In this document: piece by piece, positions 17,195 to 26,678 of the stretch | How the letters are laid out: every line of letters begins with the position of its first letter | Numbering within the stretch: position 1 is the first letter of the stretch | NCBI GenBank assembly: GCA_024169445.1 | Contig: JALKFA010000001.1 | Coordinates: forward strand, 4,092,001-4,156,000 | Direction of reading: 5' to 3' | Length of the DNA stretch: 64,000 nt | Source: Buttiauxella agrestis ATCC 33320 | GTDB taxonomy: Bacteria > Pseudomonadota > Gammaproteobacteria > Enterobacterales > Enterobacteriaceae | The notes under the pieces: model-generated | Told to the model about the DNA's origin: nothing | Database searches by the model: none | The model's input: the letters and a program-made list of their open reading frames with translations, nothing else | Position numbers and translations under genes: made by a program

Positions 17195-20100
17195 TTTAAC
17201 CCGTCGTCAGTGGCTTAAAGTCGGCCTTGCCGTGGGCGGAATGGTAACCTTTGGGCTGAGTTACCGGGATGTCGCAAAGCGGGCGATTGACGGCTTGCAA
17301 AACGGAACCTCCGGCAAGATAACCCGCGACCGCATCTTCGCAAATGCGCTCATTCCCGAGGCTCACGCACAACCGCAATGGCAACAAAACCCGCAGCAGG
17401 TGATCTCCATGACGCAGTGCTTCGGCTGCTGGACGCAGTGCGGTGTGCGGGTGAGGGTCGATTGCGAAAAGGGGAAAGTACTGCGCATTGCCGGTAACCC
17501 TTACCACCCGTTATCCCATGAACATCACATCAATTCCGCCGTGCCGTTTGCAGAAGCGATGGCGCAACTTGCCGGAGAAAGCGGCCTTGATGCCCGCTCC
17601 ACCGCTTGCGCACGTGGCGCGACCTTGATGGAAGGCCTGTACAGCCCGCTGCGTATTCTGGAACCGATGAAACGCGTCGGTAAACGTGGCGAGGGGAAAT
17701 GGCAACGCATCAGTTTTGAACAGCTTATTGAAGAAGTCGTGGAAGGTGGCGACCTGTTTGGCGAGGGGAATATAGAAGGTCTGCGCGCCCTTTATGCACC
17801 AACGACGCTTATCGACCCGGCGCATCCAGGGTTTGGCCCGAAGACCAACCAGTTACTGGTCACCAATACCAGTGATGACGGGCGCGATACCTTCCTGCGC
17901 CGTTTTGCGCTCAACAGTTTCGGCAGCAAAAACTTCGGTGCACACGGTGCCTATTGCGGCCTTGCCTACCGGGCAGGCTCCGGCGCACTGATGGGCGATC
18001 TTGAAAAGAACTCGCATGTTAAACCTGACTGGGATCACGTTGAATTCGCGCTGTTTATGGGCACATCTCCCGCACAATCCGGCAACCCATTTAAGCGCCA
18101 GGCCCGGCAACTCTCCAGCGCCCGTCTGCGCGATAATTTTCAGTATGTTGTGGTTGCTCCGGCGCTGCCGTTAACCACGGTTCTGGCTGACGATCGCGGC
18201 CACTGGCTGCCGGTTATTCCTGGCAGTGATTCGGCGTTGGCGATGGGCATGATTCGCTGGATTATCGAAAAACAACGTTATAACGCCGACTATCTGGCCA
18301 TCCCCGACGCACAAGCGATGCAGCAAGCCGGCGAAAAAAGCTGGACCAACGCCTCGCATCTGGTGATCAGCGATGAACTGCCGCAACTTGCCGGTCAGCA
18401 TTTGACGCTGGCGCATCTGAGTGAGGATGGCGCAAACGAACCGGTGGTGATGAACGAAAACCAGCAGATGGTTTCTGCCAGCCGTTGCCAGCGCGCACAA
18501 TTGTTTGTCTCACAACAGGTCACGCTGGCGGACGGACAAGCCGTCACCGTGAAAAGTGGCTTCCAGTTGCTAAAAGAGTCGGCCAATAAACTGACGCTTA
18601 CGCAATACAGCCAGCAGTGTGGCGTGCCGGAGGGGAAAATTGCTGCGCTGGCGGAGGCTTTCACCCAGCACGGGCGCAAAGCCGCCGTGATCGCCCACGG
18701 CGGGATGATGGCAGGCAACGGGTTTTACAACGCCTGGGCGGTCATGATGCTCAACGCGCTGATCGGCAATCTTAGTCTGGAAGGCGGTGTGTTTGTCGGC
18801 GGCGGGAAGTTCAACGGTGCGACCGATGGCCCGCGCTATAACATGGACAGCTTCCCAGGTAAGGTCAAACCGCAAGGGTTGAGTATCGCGCGCAGCAAAA
18901 CGGCGTATGAGTCTTCAGAAGAGTATCGCAATAAAGTGGCCGCAGGGGTTTCCCCCTTCCCTGCCAAAGCACCGTGGTATCCGTTTGTGGCAGGGCAACT
19001 GACTGAACTACTTACCTCCGCACTGGAGGGTTACCCTTATCCACTGAAAGCGTGGATCTCCAATATGACCAATCCGTTCTACGGCATTCCGGGGTTGCGG
19101 GCCGTGGCGGAAGATAAGCTCAAAGACCCTAAACGCCTGCCGCTGTTTATCGCCATTGACGCCTTTATGAATGAAACTACTGCCCTGGCAGACTACATCG
19201 TTCCGGACACCCATAACTTCGAAAGCTGGGGATTTAGTGCGCCGTGGGCAGGGGTTGCCAGTAAAGCCACCACCGCCCGCTGGCCGATCGTTGCTTCAGC
19301 AACAAGCCAGACCGCAGACGGGCAACCGGTGTCAATGGAAGCCTTCTGCATCGCCGTAGCGAAGCGCCTGCAACTGCCTGGTTTTGGCGACCATGCGATT
19401 ACCGATGTGCAAGGCAACAGCTACCCGCTCAATCGCGCGGAAGATTACTATCTGCGCATTGCCGCCAATATCGCATATATGGGCAAAGCGCCCGTCACGC
19501 CAGCGAATCATCAGGATGTGACGTTAAGCGGCGTGCGACGAATTCTGCCAGTGATTCAGCAGACGCTAAAACCGGACGAAGTGGAACGTGTGGCGTTCAT
19601 CTATTCCCGTGGTGGGCGTTTTGCGCCGGACAGCAGCGGGCGCGCCGACAACAGTGTGGGCAATGTCTGGCAAAAACCGCTGCAAATCTGGAATGCCGAT
19701 GTTGCTGCACATCGCCATGCGATAACCGGTGAACGCTACAGCGGCTGTCCGGCCTGGTATCCTTCACGGTTGTCTGACGGGCGCTCAGTTGACGACATAT
19801 TCCCAGTGCAGCAGTGGCCACTGAAGCTCATTTCTTTTAAATCTAATACCATGGCCAGCGCCTCTACGGTGATCCCGCGCTTACATCATCTCAAACCCAC
19901 TAACCTGGTGGCGCTGAATCCTGAGGACGGTAAACGTTACGGTTTGACCCACGGTGATACTGCGCGCATCACCACACCTGGCGGGCACGTTGAGGCACAA
20001 ATCAGTTTGCTCCACGGCGTGATGCCTGGCGTCATCGCCATTGAGCACGGTTACGGGCACCGGGAAATGGGTGCCGCGCAACATTATCTCGACGGAGAAG

Positions 20101-20252
20101 CTATGGCGGTGGATACGCAGATAAAAGCGGGAGTTAACCTGAATGATTTAGGGTTTGCTGACCCAACGCGTAAGGTCGCCAATACCTGGCTGGACTGGGT
20201 TTCCGGAGCGTCAGTCAGACAGGGGCTTCCGGCAAAAATCGAACGGGTGTAA
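17187..20252 (+). CDS. ttrA: Tetrathionate reductase catalytic subunit TtrA
   Basis: TtrA is the molybdopterin-guanine-dinucleotide enzyme that reduces tetrathionate to thiosulfate in the periplasm. The 1021-residue length is normal. It has a canonical Tat signal (Thr-Arg-Arg-Gln-Trp-Leu-Lys, Arg6-Arg7), an N-terminal [4Fe-4S] motif with Cys78, Cys81 and Cys85 and a probable fourth cysteine in STACARG, and a cysteine in GAYCGLAYR at the expected molybdenum-ligand position. The C-terminal domain (from about residue 880) is of the molydopterin-binding type. It is translationally coupled to ttrC, and a hairpin terminator follows. Confidence 0.96.
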   Translation: MANLTRRQWLKVGLAVGGMVTFGLSYRDVAKRAIDGLQNGTSGKITRDRIFANALIPEAHAQPQWQQNPQQVISMTQCFGCWTQCGVRVRVDCEKGKVLRIAGNPYHPLSHEHHINSAVPFAEAMAQLAGESGLDARSTACARGATLMEGLYSPLRILEPMKRVGKRGEGKWQRISFEQLIEEVVEGGDLFGEGNIEGLRALYAPTTLIDPAHPGFGPKTNQLLVTNTSDDGRDTFLRRFALNSFGSKNFGAHGAYCGLAYRAGSGALMGDLEKNSHVKPDWDHVEFALFMGTSPAQSGNPFKRQARQLSSARLRDNFQYVVVAPALPLTTVLADDRGHWLPVIPGSDSALAMGMIRWIIEKQRYNADYLAIPDAQAMQQAGEKSWTNASHLVISDELPQLAGQHLTLAHLSEDGANEPVVMNENQQMVSASRCQRAQLFVSQQVTLADGQAVTVKSGFQLLKESANKLTLTQYSQQCGVPEGKIAALAEAFTQHGRKAAVIAHGGMMAGNGFYNAWAVMMLNALIGNLSLEGGVFVGGGKFNGATDGPRYNMDSFPGKVKPQGLSIARSKTAYESSEEYRNKVAAGVSPFPAKAPWYPFVAGQLTELLTSALEGYPYPLKAWISNMTNPFYGIPGLRAVAEDKLKDPKRLPLFIAIDAFMNETTALADYIVPDTHNFESWGFSAPWAGVASKATTARWPIVASATSQTADGQPVSMEAFCIAVAKRLQLPGFGDHAITDVQGNSYPLNRAEDYYLRIAANIAYMGKAPVTPANHQDVTLSGVRRILPVIQQTLKPDEVERVAFIYSRGGRFAPDSSGRADNSVGNVWQKPLQIWNADVAAHRHAITGERYSGCPAWYPSRLSDGRSVDDIFPVQQWPLKLISFKSNTMASASTVIPRLHHLKPTNLVALNPEDGKRYGLTHGDTARITTPGGHVEAQISLLHGVMPGVIAIEHGYGHREMGAAQHYLDGEAMAVDTQIKAGVNLNDLGFADPTRKVANTWLDWVSGASVRQGLPAKIERV

Positions 20253-20258
20253 TTCAAG

Positions 20259-20281
20259 AGCCTGCTAATTTAAGCAGGCTT
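20259..20281 (+). terminator. Hairpin terminator after ttrA (first copy)
   Basis: The stem AGCCTGCT/AGCAGGCT with a six-base loop lies 6 bases after the ttrA stop. It lacks a long T-run. The same hairpin with a full T-run recurs at 21108-21133, on the other side of the repeat array. Confidence 0.65.
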
Positions 20282-20304
20282 GAGACTGATGACAAACTTA
20301 TTCA

Positions 20305-21076
20305 TAGGTCAGATAAGCGCAGCGTCATCCGACACAACGGCGTAAATGGTGGATGACGCTAGCGCTTATCCACCCTACAAAAACAAATCCTTATGAAACC
20401 TCGTAGGTCGGATAAGCGCGTCATCCGACACAACGGGCGTAAATGGTGGATGACGCTAGCGCTTATCCACCCTACAAAAACAAATCCTTATGAAACCTCG
20501 TAGGTCAGATAAGCGCAGCGTCATCCGACACAACGGCGTAAAATGGTGGATGACGCTAGCGCTTATCCACCCTACAAAAACAAATCCTTATGAAACCTCG
20601 TAGGTCAGATAAGCGCAGCGTCATCCGACACAACGGGCGTAAATGGTGGATGACGCTAGCGCTTATCCACCCTACAAAAACAAATCCTTCTGAAACCTCG
20701 TAGGTCGGATAAGCGCAGCGTCATCCGACACAACGGCGTAAATGGTGGATGACGCTAACGCTTATCCACCCTACAAAAACAAATCCTTATGAAACCTCGT
20801 AGGTCAGATAAGCGCAGCGTCATCCGACACAACGGCGTAAATGGTGGATGACGCTAGCGCTTATCCACCCTACAAAAACAAATCCTTATGAAACCTCGTA
20901 GGTCAGATAAGCGCAGCGTCATCCGACACAACGGGCGTAAATGGTGGATGACGCTAGCGCTTATCCACCCTACAAAAACAAATCCTTATGAAACCTCGTA
21001 GGTCGGATAAGCGCAGCGTCATCCGACACAACGGGCGTAAATGGTGGATGACGCTAACGCTTATCCACCCTACAAA
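20305..21076. repeat. Tandem array of eight BIME-type units
   Basis: Eight units begin at 20305, 20404, 20501, 20601, 20701, 20800, 20899 and 20999, with periods of 97-100 bases. Each holds two inverted REP-like arms (TAGGTCGGATAAGCG...CATCCGAC and GGTGGATGACGC...CTTATCCACCC) plus a short linker containing AAATCCTTATGAAACCTCG. Units differ by single bases (for example GTCGG or GTCAG, CTAGC or CTAAC, ACGGCG or ACGGGCG); unit 2 lacks three bases. They are extragenic palindromes that can bind gyrase or IHF or stabilise mRNA ends; eight in tandem is long. Confidence 0.9.
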
Positions 21077-21107
21077 ACACATTTGTCACCCTTTGTCAGC
21101 AATCTGA

Positions 21108-21133
21108 AGCCTGCTAATTTAAGCAGGCTTTTT
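21108..21133 (+). terminator. Second copy of the ttrA terminator hairpin
   Basis: The same stem and loop as at 20259-20281, here followed by five T residues, so this copy looks like the functional terminator. It ends the region before amn. Confidence 0.75.
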
Positions 21134-21226
21134 GCTTTACAGGCTCTGCCGCCCCCTTCCGTTCTCTCCCTCCGATGACATACTATCGAAACAGCCCTGC
21201 GTAAATCTGCAGGATAAGGAGATAAG

Positions 21227-22687
21227 ATGACGCATCAGACAGCCGACACTGCCCTTACCCCGAACCAGGCCCTCGATAAATTAGAGGAGCTGTACGATGC
21301 TTCGGTCAACGCATTGCGTGACGCCATTGCCCAGTACGTTGAAAACGGCACCTTACCCGAAATACAAAAGCGTGCCGCAGGATTATTTGTCTACCCGGAG
21401 TTACGCGTCAGTTGGGATGGCACCATCAAACACCCCAACAAAACACGCGCCTATGCTCGCTTCACTCATTCCGGCAGCTATACCACCACCGTTACCCGCC
21501 CTGCACTGTTTCGCCATTATCTCGCCGAACAATTAACACTACTTTATGAAGATTATGGTGCGCAGATTGAAGTCGGTTTATCGCTGCATGAAATCCCGTA
21601 TCCGTATGTGATTGATGGTTCGAGTTTGTCGCTCGACCGTTCGATGAGTGCCGGTTTACCACGCCATTTCCCAACCACTGAATTGGCACAAATTGGCGAT
21701 GAAACAGCGGATGGCCTGTTCCACCCGACTGAGTACTACCCGCTTTCGCATTTTGACGCGCGTCGTGTTGATTTCTCGCTCGCCCGCCTGCGCCATTACA
21801 CCGGTACGCCGGTTGAGCACTTCCAGCCCTTCGTGTTGTTTACCAACTACACCCGTTATGTCGATGAGTTTGTACGCTGGGGCTGCCAGCAAATTCTTGA
21901 CCCGGAAAGTCCTTATGTTGCGCTGTCTTGTGCCGGTGGCGTGTGGTTAACCGCCGATAGCCAGGCTCCTGAAGAAGCCATTTCCGATCTCGCCTGGAAA
22001 AAACACCAAATGCCAGCCTGGCATTTGATTGATGCCAACGGCACCGGCATAACGCTGATTAACATTGGCGTTGGGCCATCGAATGCCAAAAATATTTGTG
22101 ACCATCTGGCGGTATTACGCCCGGCGGCCTGGCTGATGATTGGCCACTGCGGCGGCCTGCGTGAAAGCCAGTCGATTGGCGACTATGTGCTGGCTCACGC
22201 TTATCTGCGCGACGATCATGTGCTGGATGCCGTGCTGCCGCCGGACATTCCGATTCCAAGTATCGCCGAAGTTCAGCGCGCTTTGTACGACGCGACTAAA
22301 CTGGTCAGTGGCATGCCGGGCGAGGAAGTTAAACAGCGCTTGCGTACCGGAACTGTCGTCACAACTGACGATCGTAACTGGGAACTGCGTTATTCGGCTT
22401 CAGCCCTGCGTTTCAACCTGAGCCGCGCGGTAGCAATTGATATGGAAAGTGCCACCATCGCCGCGCAAGGTTATCGCTTCCGCGTGCCATATGGCACTTT
22501 GCTGTGCGTATCCGATAAACCGCTGCACGGTGAAATAAAGCTGCCCGGTCAGGCAAACCGCTTCTATGAAGGGGCGATTTCGGAGCATTTGCAAATTGGC
22601 ATCTGCGCCATTGACCTGCTGCGAGCTGAAGGTGAACGCCTGCACTCGCGCAAATTAAGAACATTTAATGAGCCACCTTTCCGATAA
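21227..22687 (+). CDS. amn: AMP nucleosidase Amn
   Basis: Amn splits AMP into adenine and ribose 5-phosphate and helps set the adenylate pool. The 486-residue length matches E. coli Amn (484). It has the N-terminal Amn-specific domain and a C-terminal nucleoside-phosphorylase-like domain (about 260-460, with GHCGGLRESQSIGDYVLA and DMESATIAAQGYRFRVP). The ATG follows AAGGAGAT. In E. coli amn also lies near tRNA-Asn genes, so this is backbone. The next gene starts 10 bases after its stop. Confidence 0.97.
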   Translation: MTHQTADTALTPNQALDKLEELYDASVNALRDAIAQYVENGTLPEIQKRAAGLFVYPELRVSWDGTIKHPNKTRAYARFTHSGSYTTTVTRPALFRHYLAEQLTLLYEDYGAQIEVGLSLHEIPYPYVIDGSSLSLDRSMSAGLPRHFPTTELAQIGDETADGLFHPTEYYPLSHFDARRVDFSLARLRHYTGTPVEHFQPFVLFTNYTRYVDEFVRWGCQQILDPESPYVALSCAGGVWLTADSQAPEEAISDLAWKKHQMPAWHLIDANGTGITLINIGVGPSNAKNICDHLAVLRPAAWLMIGHCGGLRESQSIGDYVLAHAYLRDDHVLDAVLPPDIPIPSIAEVQRALYDATKLVSGMPGEEVKQRLRTGTVVTTDDRNWELRYSASALRFNLSRAVAIDMESATIAAQGYRFRVPYGTLLCVSDKPLHGEIKLPGQANRFYEGAISEHLQIGICAIDLLRAEGERLHSRKLRTFNEPPFR

Positions 22688-22697
22688 GAGAAAAATA

Positions 22698-24476
22698 ATG
22701 CAACCCACATCACCTCTGGCTGCGTTACGCAGCCTGCTAAAAGAACGTGAACTTGATGGCATGCTTATCCCTCGAGCCGATGCGCATCAAAGTGAGTACT
22801 GTGCCCCCTATGACACCAAGCTTGAATTTATCAGTGGTTTTGATGGTTCAGCGGGCCTGGCTCTGATTTTAGCCGACCGCGCGCTACTGTTTGTTGACGG
22901 GCGCTACCAGGTTCAGGCGCGTCAGCAAGTTAACCTCAGCGAGTTTGAAATTCATCACCTGCATGACGAACCAATCCACCTCTGGATACACGAGAATCTG
23001 CCTGCTGGTAAACGCATCGCGTTTGAGCCGATGCTGTTCGTGAACAGCCAATATGAACAACTGCGTACCAGCGGTTGTGATCTGGTTGCCGTCAATGATG
23101 ATCCGATTAACGACATCTGGACAAATCGCCCGGCGGCACCTCGCGGGGTTATTCACCACATGCCGGATGAAATTAGCGGTGAATCCACCGCATCAAAACG
23201 CGCGCGCGTTGCAGAAGCCTTGAAGCATGAGGGCGTGGACTATCTGGCCCTGACTTTGCCAGACAACATCGCCTGGCTGCTTAATGTTCGCGGTTCCGAT
23301 ATTTCCATGAGCCCAGTCCCCCTCTCTTTTGCTTTGGTCAAAAACGACGGTGACGTGGAATGGTTTGTTGATGAAGCCAAACTGCCAAAGCTTGATAACA
23401 CCTTGCTCGGCTCGCTTAAGACCCACCCTGCTGATGCGTTTCTCGCGCGTTGTGCGCAGCTTGCGGCGGGAAAACGCTTCTTGCTCGATGGTGACAATGC
23501 CGGGGTTGCCGTGCGCTTTGCGGTTGAACAAGGTGGCGGGGAAATCAAGTGGCAGGCGGATCCTGTTACGCTGATGAAAGCGAACAAAAACAGCACTGAG
23601 CTGGAGGGCTTCCGTGCAAGCCACGTGCAAGATGGCGCAGCATGGGTGAATTTCCTCGCCTGGCTGAGCCATGAAGTCCCGTTGCGTGAAGCGGCAGGTA
23701 AGCCGATTACCGAACTTGAAGCCCAGGAAAAGCAACTCGCTTTCCGTCAGGAATGTAACAACTTCTGGGAGCAAAGTTTTGGCACTATTTCCGCGTCTGC
23801 GAGTAACGCGGCAATGTGCCACTACCACAGCGCGCCGGAAACCAACTTTGCGATCACCAGTAAAGAGTTTTATCTCAACGATTCCGGCGGCCAGTATTAC
23901 AACGGCACCACAGATGCCACGCGGACCATGAACTTTGGGCAACTGGACGCTCAACGCCGCCTGCATTACACCGCGGTGTTAAAAGGGTTCCTGTCGCTGA
24001 TTACACTGCAATTCCCGCAAGGCACCCAGGGGCATCAAATCGATGCGTTTGCACGTCGTCCATTGTGGGAACTGGGTCTGGATTATGACCACGGTACCGG
24101 TCACGGTGTCGGCCACTGCATGCTGATTCACGAAAACCCGCATCGTATGGCGAAGAAAGTGAACCCATGGCCAATGTTGCTGGGTAATGTTCTGACCATC
24201 GAACCGGGATATTACCTCGCAGGAAGTCACGGCATTCGCATTGAGAACCAGGTTGAAATCATCGCTTCACGTCCGGGTTTCTGTCAGTTCGCCTCGCTAA
24301 CGCTTATCCCAATAGATTTAAGCGCGGTTGACTTGTCACTGCTGAACGAGCAAGAGATTGCCTGGCTTGATGAGTACCATCAGCAAGTACGCGAAACATT
24401 ATCGCCACTGGTTTCTGGCGAAGCGCGACCATGGTTGATTGAAGCCACTGCGCCAGTCAGAACGCAACGCCTGTAA
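22698..24476 (+). CDS. Xaa-Pro aminopeptidase (M24B family)
   Basis: This 592-residue cytoplasmic protein belongs to the aminopeptidase P family, which removes an N-terminal residue before proline. It has creatinase-like N-terminal domains (two, about 1-300) and an M24 pita-bread domain with the five metal ligands: two aspartates in NDSGGQYYNGTTDATRT (around 395 and 406), a histidine in GTGHGVGH (around 468) and two glutamates in LTIEPGYY and RIENQVE (around 501 and 515). The three-domain length fits eukaryote-like XPNPEP rather than E. coli PepP (441). The ATG at 22698 follows TAAGAGA; an ATG at 22668 lies inside amn. It is probably co-transcribed with amn. Confidence 0.93.
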   Translation: MQPTSPLAALRSLLKERELDGMLIPRADAHQSEYCAPYDTKLEFISGFDGSAGLALILADRALLFVDGRYQVQARQQVNLSEFEIHHLHDEPIHLWIHENLPAGKRIAFEPMLFVNSQYEQLRTSGCDLVAVNDDPINDIWTNRPAAPRGVIHHMPDEISGESTASKRARVAEALKHEGVDYLALTLPDNIAWLLNVRGSDISMSPVPLSFALVKNDGDVEWFVDEAKLPKLDNTLLGSLKTHPADAFLARCAQLAAGKRFLLDGDNAGVAVRFAVEQGGGEIKWQADPVTLMKANKNSTELEGFRASHVQDGAAWVNFLAWLSHEVPLREAAGKPITELEAQEKQLAFRQECNNFWEQSFGTISASASNAAMCHYHSAPETNFAITSKEFYLNDSGGQYYNGTTDATRTMNFGQLDAQRRLHYTAVLKGFLSLITLQFPQGTQGHQIDAFARRPLWELGLDYDHGTGHGVGHCMLIHENPHRMAKKVNPWPMLLGNVLTIEPGYYLAGSHGIRIENQVEIIASRPGFCQFASLTLIPIDLSAVDLSLLNEQEIAWLDEYHQQVRETLSPLVSGEARPWLIEATAPVRTQRL

Positions 24477-24483
24477 AAACGCC

Positions 24484-24510
24484 AAAGAGCCGTGTTTTTG
24501 CGGCTCTTTT
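24484..24510 (+). terminator. Terminator after the aminopeptidase gene
   Basis: The stem AAAGAGCCG/CGGCTCTTT, with an eight-base loop and trailing Ts, lies 8 bases after the stop codon. Confidence 0.85.
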
Positions 24511-24562
24511 CTTCTTTTTGCTGATTAAACCAGCAATCAATCATGTTTCATCTAAACAGCCT

Positions 24563-24591
24563 TTGACAACCCTGCGGCCGCTCGTTACTAT
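24563..24591 (+). promoter_or_regulatory. Sigma-70 promoter of tRNA-Asn
   Basis: A perfect TTGACA and a TACTAT are 17 bases apart. A GC-rich discriminator (GCGCCCC) follows, typical of stringently controlled stable-RNA promoters, and the tRNA begins 18 bases after the -10 box. Confidence 0.88.
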
Positions 24592-24608
24592 GCGCCCCGT
24601 TAACCGAT

Positions 24609-24684
24609 TCCTCTGTAGTTCAGTCGGTAGAACGGCGGACTGTTAATCCGTATGTCACTGGTTCGAGTCCAGTCAGAGGAGCCA
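24609..24684 (+). tRNA. tRNA-Asn (anticodon GTT)
   Basis: The 76 bases fold as a cloverleaf with acceptor stem TCCTCTG/CAGAGGA, GTT anticodon in the loop CTGTTAA, the T-loop GTTCGAG and an encoded CCA end. It is the same as enterobacterial tRNA-Asn as I remember it. Its 3' end and terminator are duplicated at the island boundary (11702-11756). Confidence 0.98.
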
Positions 24685-24723
24685 AATTTAAGAAGCCCGC
24701 TTAGGAAACTAAGCGGGCTTTTT
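24669..24723 (+). repeat. Second copy of the 55-bp tRNA-Asn att repeat
   Basis: Identical to 11702-11756. This copy is attached to a complete tRNA gene and no island follows it, so it is an unoccupied potential integration site. Enteric genomes carry several tRNA-Asn genes, so the island's own target copy is probably another one. Confidence 0.85.
24693..24723 (+). terminator. Terminator of tRNA-Asn
   Basis: A perfect 12-bp stem (AAGCCCGCTTAG/CTAAGCGGGCTT) with a GAAA tetraloop is followed by Ts, starting 8 bases after the tRNA. Confidence 0.92.
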
Positions 24724-24882
24724 GCTTTATAGATCCGCGCTAAATCCTTCCGTTCCCTCAGATCTGCATCTTCTTGTTAAATAAGTTTTTCCCTGATACA
24801 TCCTCAGCTAAATACTCATATACAGAAATTACCGCTCAATTTAATATTTTGTTATCAAGTTTGTTATAACCGAGGGATTAAA

Positions 24883-25599
24883 TTGATTACTATCATTTGT
24901 GTATTCCTGCTGGCTGGCATTGTAAAAGGTGTTATTGGTTTGGGTTTACCCACTATAGCAATGGGATTATTAACTGTCGTCATGACGCCCGCCAGCGCTG
25001 CGGGCTTGCTAATTTTACCCTCTCTGGTTACAAATATATGGCAGTTATTTACCGGGCCAACATTCATCAATTTAATTAAAAGATTATGGGGATTTATAGC
25101 AGGCATTTTCATTGGTACATTATTTAGCCTCTTACCTGGATTAACGTCTGCATCATCATGGACAGAAACGGCATTGGGTATTGTGCTTATTATGTACGGT
25201 CTTTGGGGGCTTATCGCTAAAAGGTTTCCATCATCAGTTCAATCAGAAAAATGGCTATCACCTGTAGCAGGCTATATTACCGGTACCATTACCGCAGCAA
25301 CCGGTGTTTTTGTGATTCCGGCAGTACCCTATTTACAATCGCTCCAGTTAAATAAAAATGATCTTATCCAGGCTCTCGGATTAGCCTTCACAGCATCAAC
25401 GATTGCCTTAGCCATTCATCTGTCATTGGACAGTAAACTGGCTCACGTTGATTATTATCTGTCTGCCGTTGCGTTGATTCCTGCAATCGCAGGAATGTAT
25501 GCAGGCCAGTACTTGCGTAAAGTGATCAGTGAACTCGCCTTCCGCCGCTGTTTTTTTATCGGGCTTATCGCACTTGGAATTTATATGACGATAAAATAA
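24883..25599 (+). CDS. TauE/SafE family membrane permease
   Basis: This 238-residue protein has about eight hydrophobic helices and the two-repeat layout of the TauE/SafE (DUF81) family, members of which move sulfite, sulfoacetate or other organic anions. The opening motif (GIVKGVIGLGLPTIAMG) is the family signature. The start is a TTG at 24883 with GAGGGA upstream. The only neighbour in functional range is a convergent LysR gene ending 3 bases away, possibly its regulator though transcribed toward it. Substrate unknown. Confidence 0.85.
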   Translation: MITIICVFLLAGIVKGVIGLGLPTIAMGLLTVVMTPASAAGLLILPSLVTNIWQLFTGPTFINLIKRLWGFIAGIFIGTLFSLLPGLTSASSWTETALGIVLIMYGLWGLIAKRFPSSVQSEKWLSPVAGYITGTITAATGVFVIPAVPYLQSLQLNKNDLIQALGLAFTASTIALAIHLSLDSKLAHVDYYLSAVALIPAIAGMYAGQYLRKVISELAFRRCFFIGLIALGIYMTIK

Positions 25600-25602
25600 C
25601 AG

Positions 25603-26499
25603 TTATGAATCATTCTGACGTTGTGTCAGGAAATCAACGAATTCTTTCGCGTATCCAGGCAGTTCAGTAAAATCCCGGGCACAAATGATGAGTTTACGGT
25701 CAGCCCAGCTATCGGTTAAACGGATAATTTTGCTGCCATTCATGGAATTAAATCGCTCGGCGGCACGCCTCGGGATAATAGCAATGCCGACGCCACTGTC
25801 GACAATTTGCATCACGGCATCGAATGTTGCCATACGAACGCGATAGCTAATACGATATCCCAGCTTTTTGGCATGCCCTTCAATGTGCTCCTGAAGCGCA
25901 CTCCCCTCAGATAATCCCGTAAATTCAGCAGTGACAATATCCCGGAAAGCAATACTCTCGCTATCATGCCAATCGCTTTTGGCGGGCACAAACACCACTA
26001 ATTCATCATCACGGAACGGTAATGATACCAGGCCGTTCAGCTCTGTTGAGTCAGCAACAATGCCTAAATTGGCCATTTGATTTTTAATAGCGGCGACAAT
26101 GTCATAGCTGAGCATTTCTTTAACAGAAACAGAAATATTGGGTTTAAGGCTTAAATAAGAACCCAGCAACTGGGGTAAAAATTCGTTCTGCGCCGATGAA
26201 TTGCACAGCAGGTTGATATGCCCGCGTAACCCTTTGCCGTATTGATGTAATTCACTGCGCATGTGCTCAACTTGTTGCAACACAATATTGGCATGGTTGA
26301 CCAACGAAAACCCGGCGTCAGATAGCTTGACCCCTTTTCTGGAGCGGCTAAACAGCTCGACACCCAACTCCCCCTCCATACCACGGATACGCTCGCTTGC
26401 CGACTGCAACGTCAGGTTTGACAGCACAGCACCACCGGTGATGCTTCCCGCTTTATAAACGTTCAGAAACAGCCGTAAGTCGATAATATCAAACCGCAT
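25603..26499 (-). CDS. LysR-family transcriptional regulator
   Basis: This 298-residue protein has an N-terminal winged helix-turn-helix (about 1-60: LRLFLNVYKAGSITGGA, SASERIRGMEGELGVELF) and a periplasmic-binding-like effector domain (about 90-295). Full length. It is convergent with the TauE/SafE gene, with 3 bases between the stop codons, so paired regulation is possible, though LysR genes are more often divergent from targets. The effector cannot be told. Confidence 0.9.
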   Translation of the reverse strand: MRFDIIDLRLFLNVYKAGSITGGAVLSNLTLQSASERIRGMEGELGVELFSRSRKGVKLSDAGFSLVNHANIVLQQVEHMRSELHQYGKGLRGHINLLCNSSAQNEFLPQLLGSYLSLKPNISVSVKEMLSYDIVAAIKNQMANLGIVADSTELNGLVSLPFRDDELVVFVPAKSDWHDSESIAFRDIVTAEFTGLSEGSALQEHIEGHAKKLGYRISYRVRMATFDAVMQIVDSGVGIAIIPRRAAERFNSMNGSKIIRLTDSWADRKLIICARDFTELPGYAKEFVDFLTQRQNDS

Positions 26500-26678
26500 A
26501 AGAACACCTGCTCCTTGTTTATTCTGACCTAAGCGAGATTATAGTCGGTAGTGTTGAGCGTGAATCATGCAGGACCGGGAGAAGGCACCAAAGGTTACCG
26601 TAGAGCGGAGTACGAGAGTTACCGTCAGGATAGATAACTCTCGTTAATTTGAAATGTGAGACTGGTTGCTGGAAAAGA

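Noticed and set aside
20305-21076. Possible CRISPR array
   Set aside because: The whole ~100-base unit repeats with almost no variable spacer, and the arms are REP-type palindromes; no cas gene is nearby.
23193-23966. 257-codon minus-strand open frame
   Set aside because: It lies wholly inside the aminopeptidase gene, lacks a ribosome site and has the composition of an antisense shadow.
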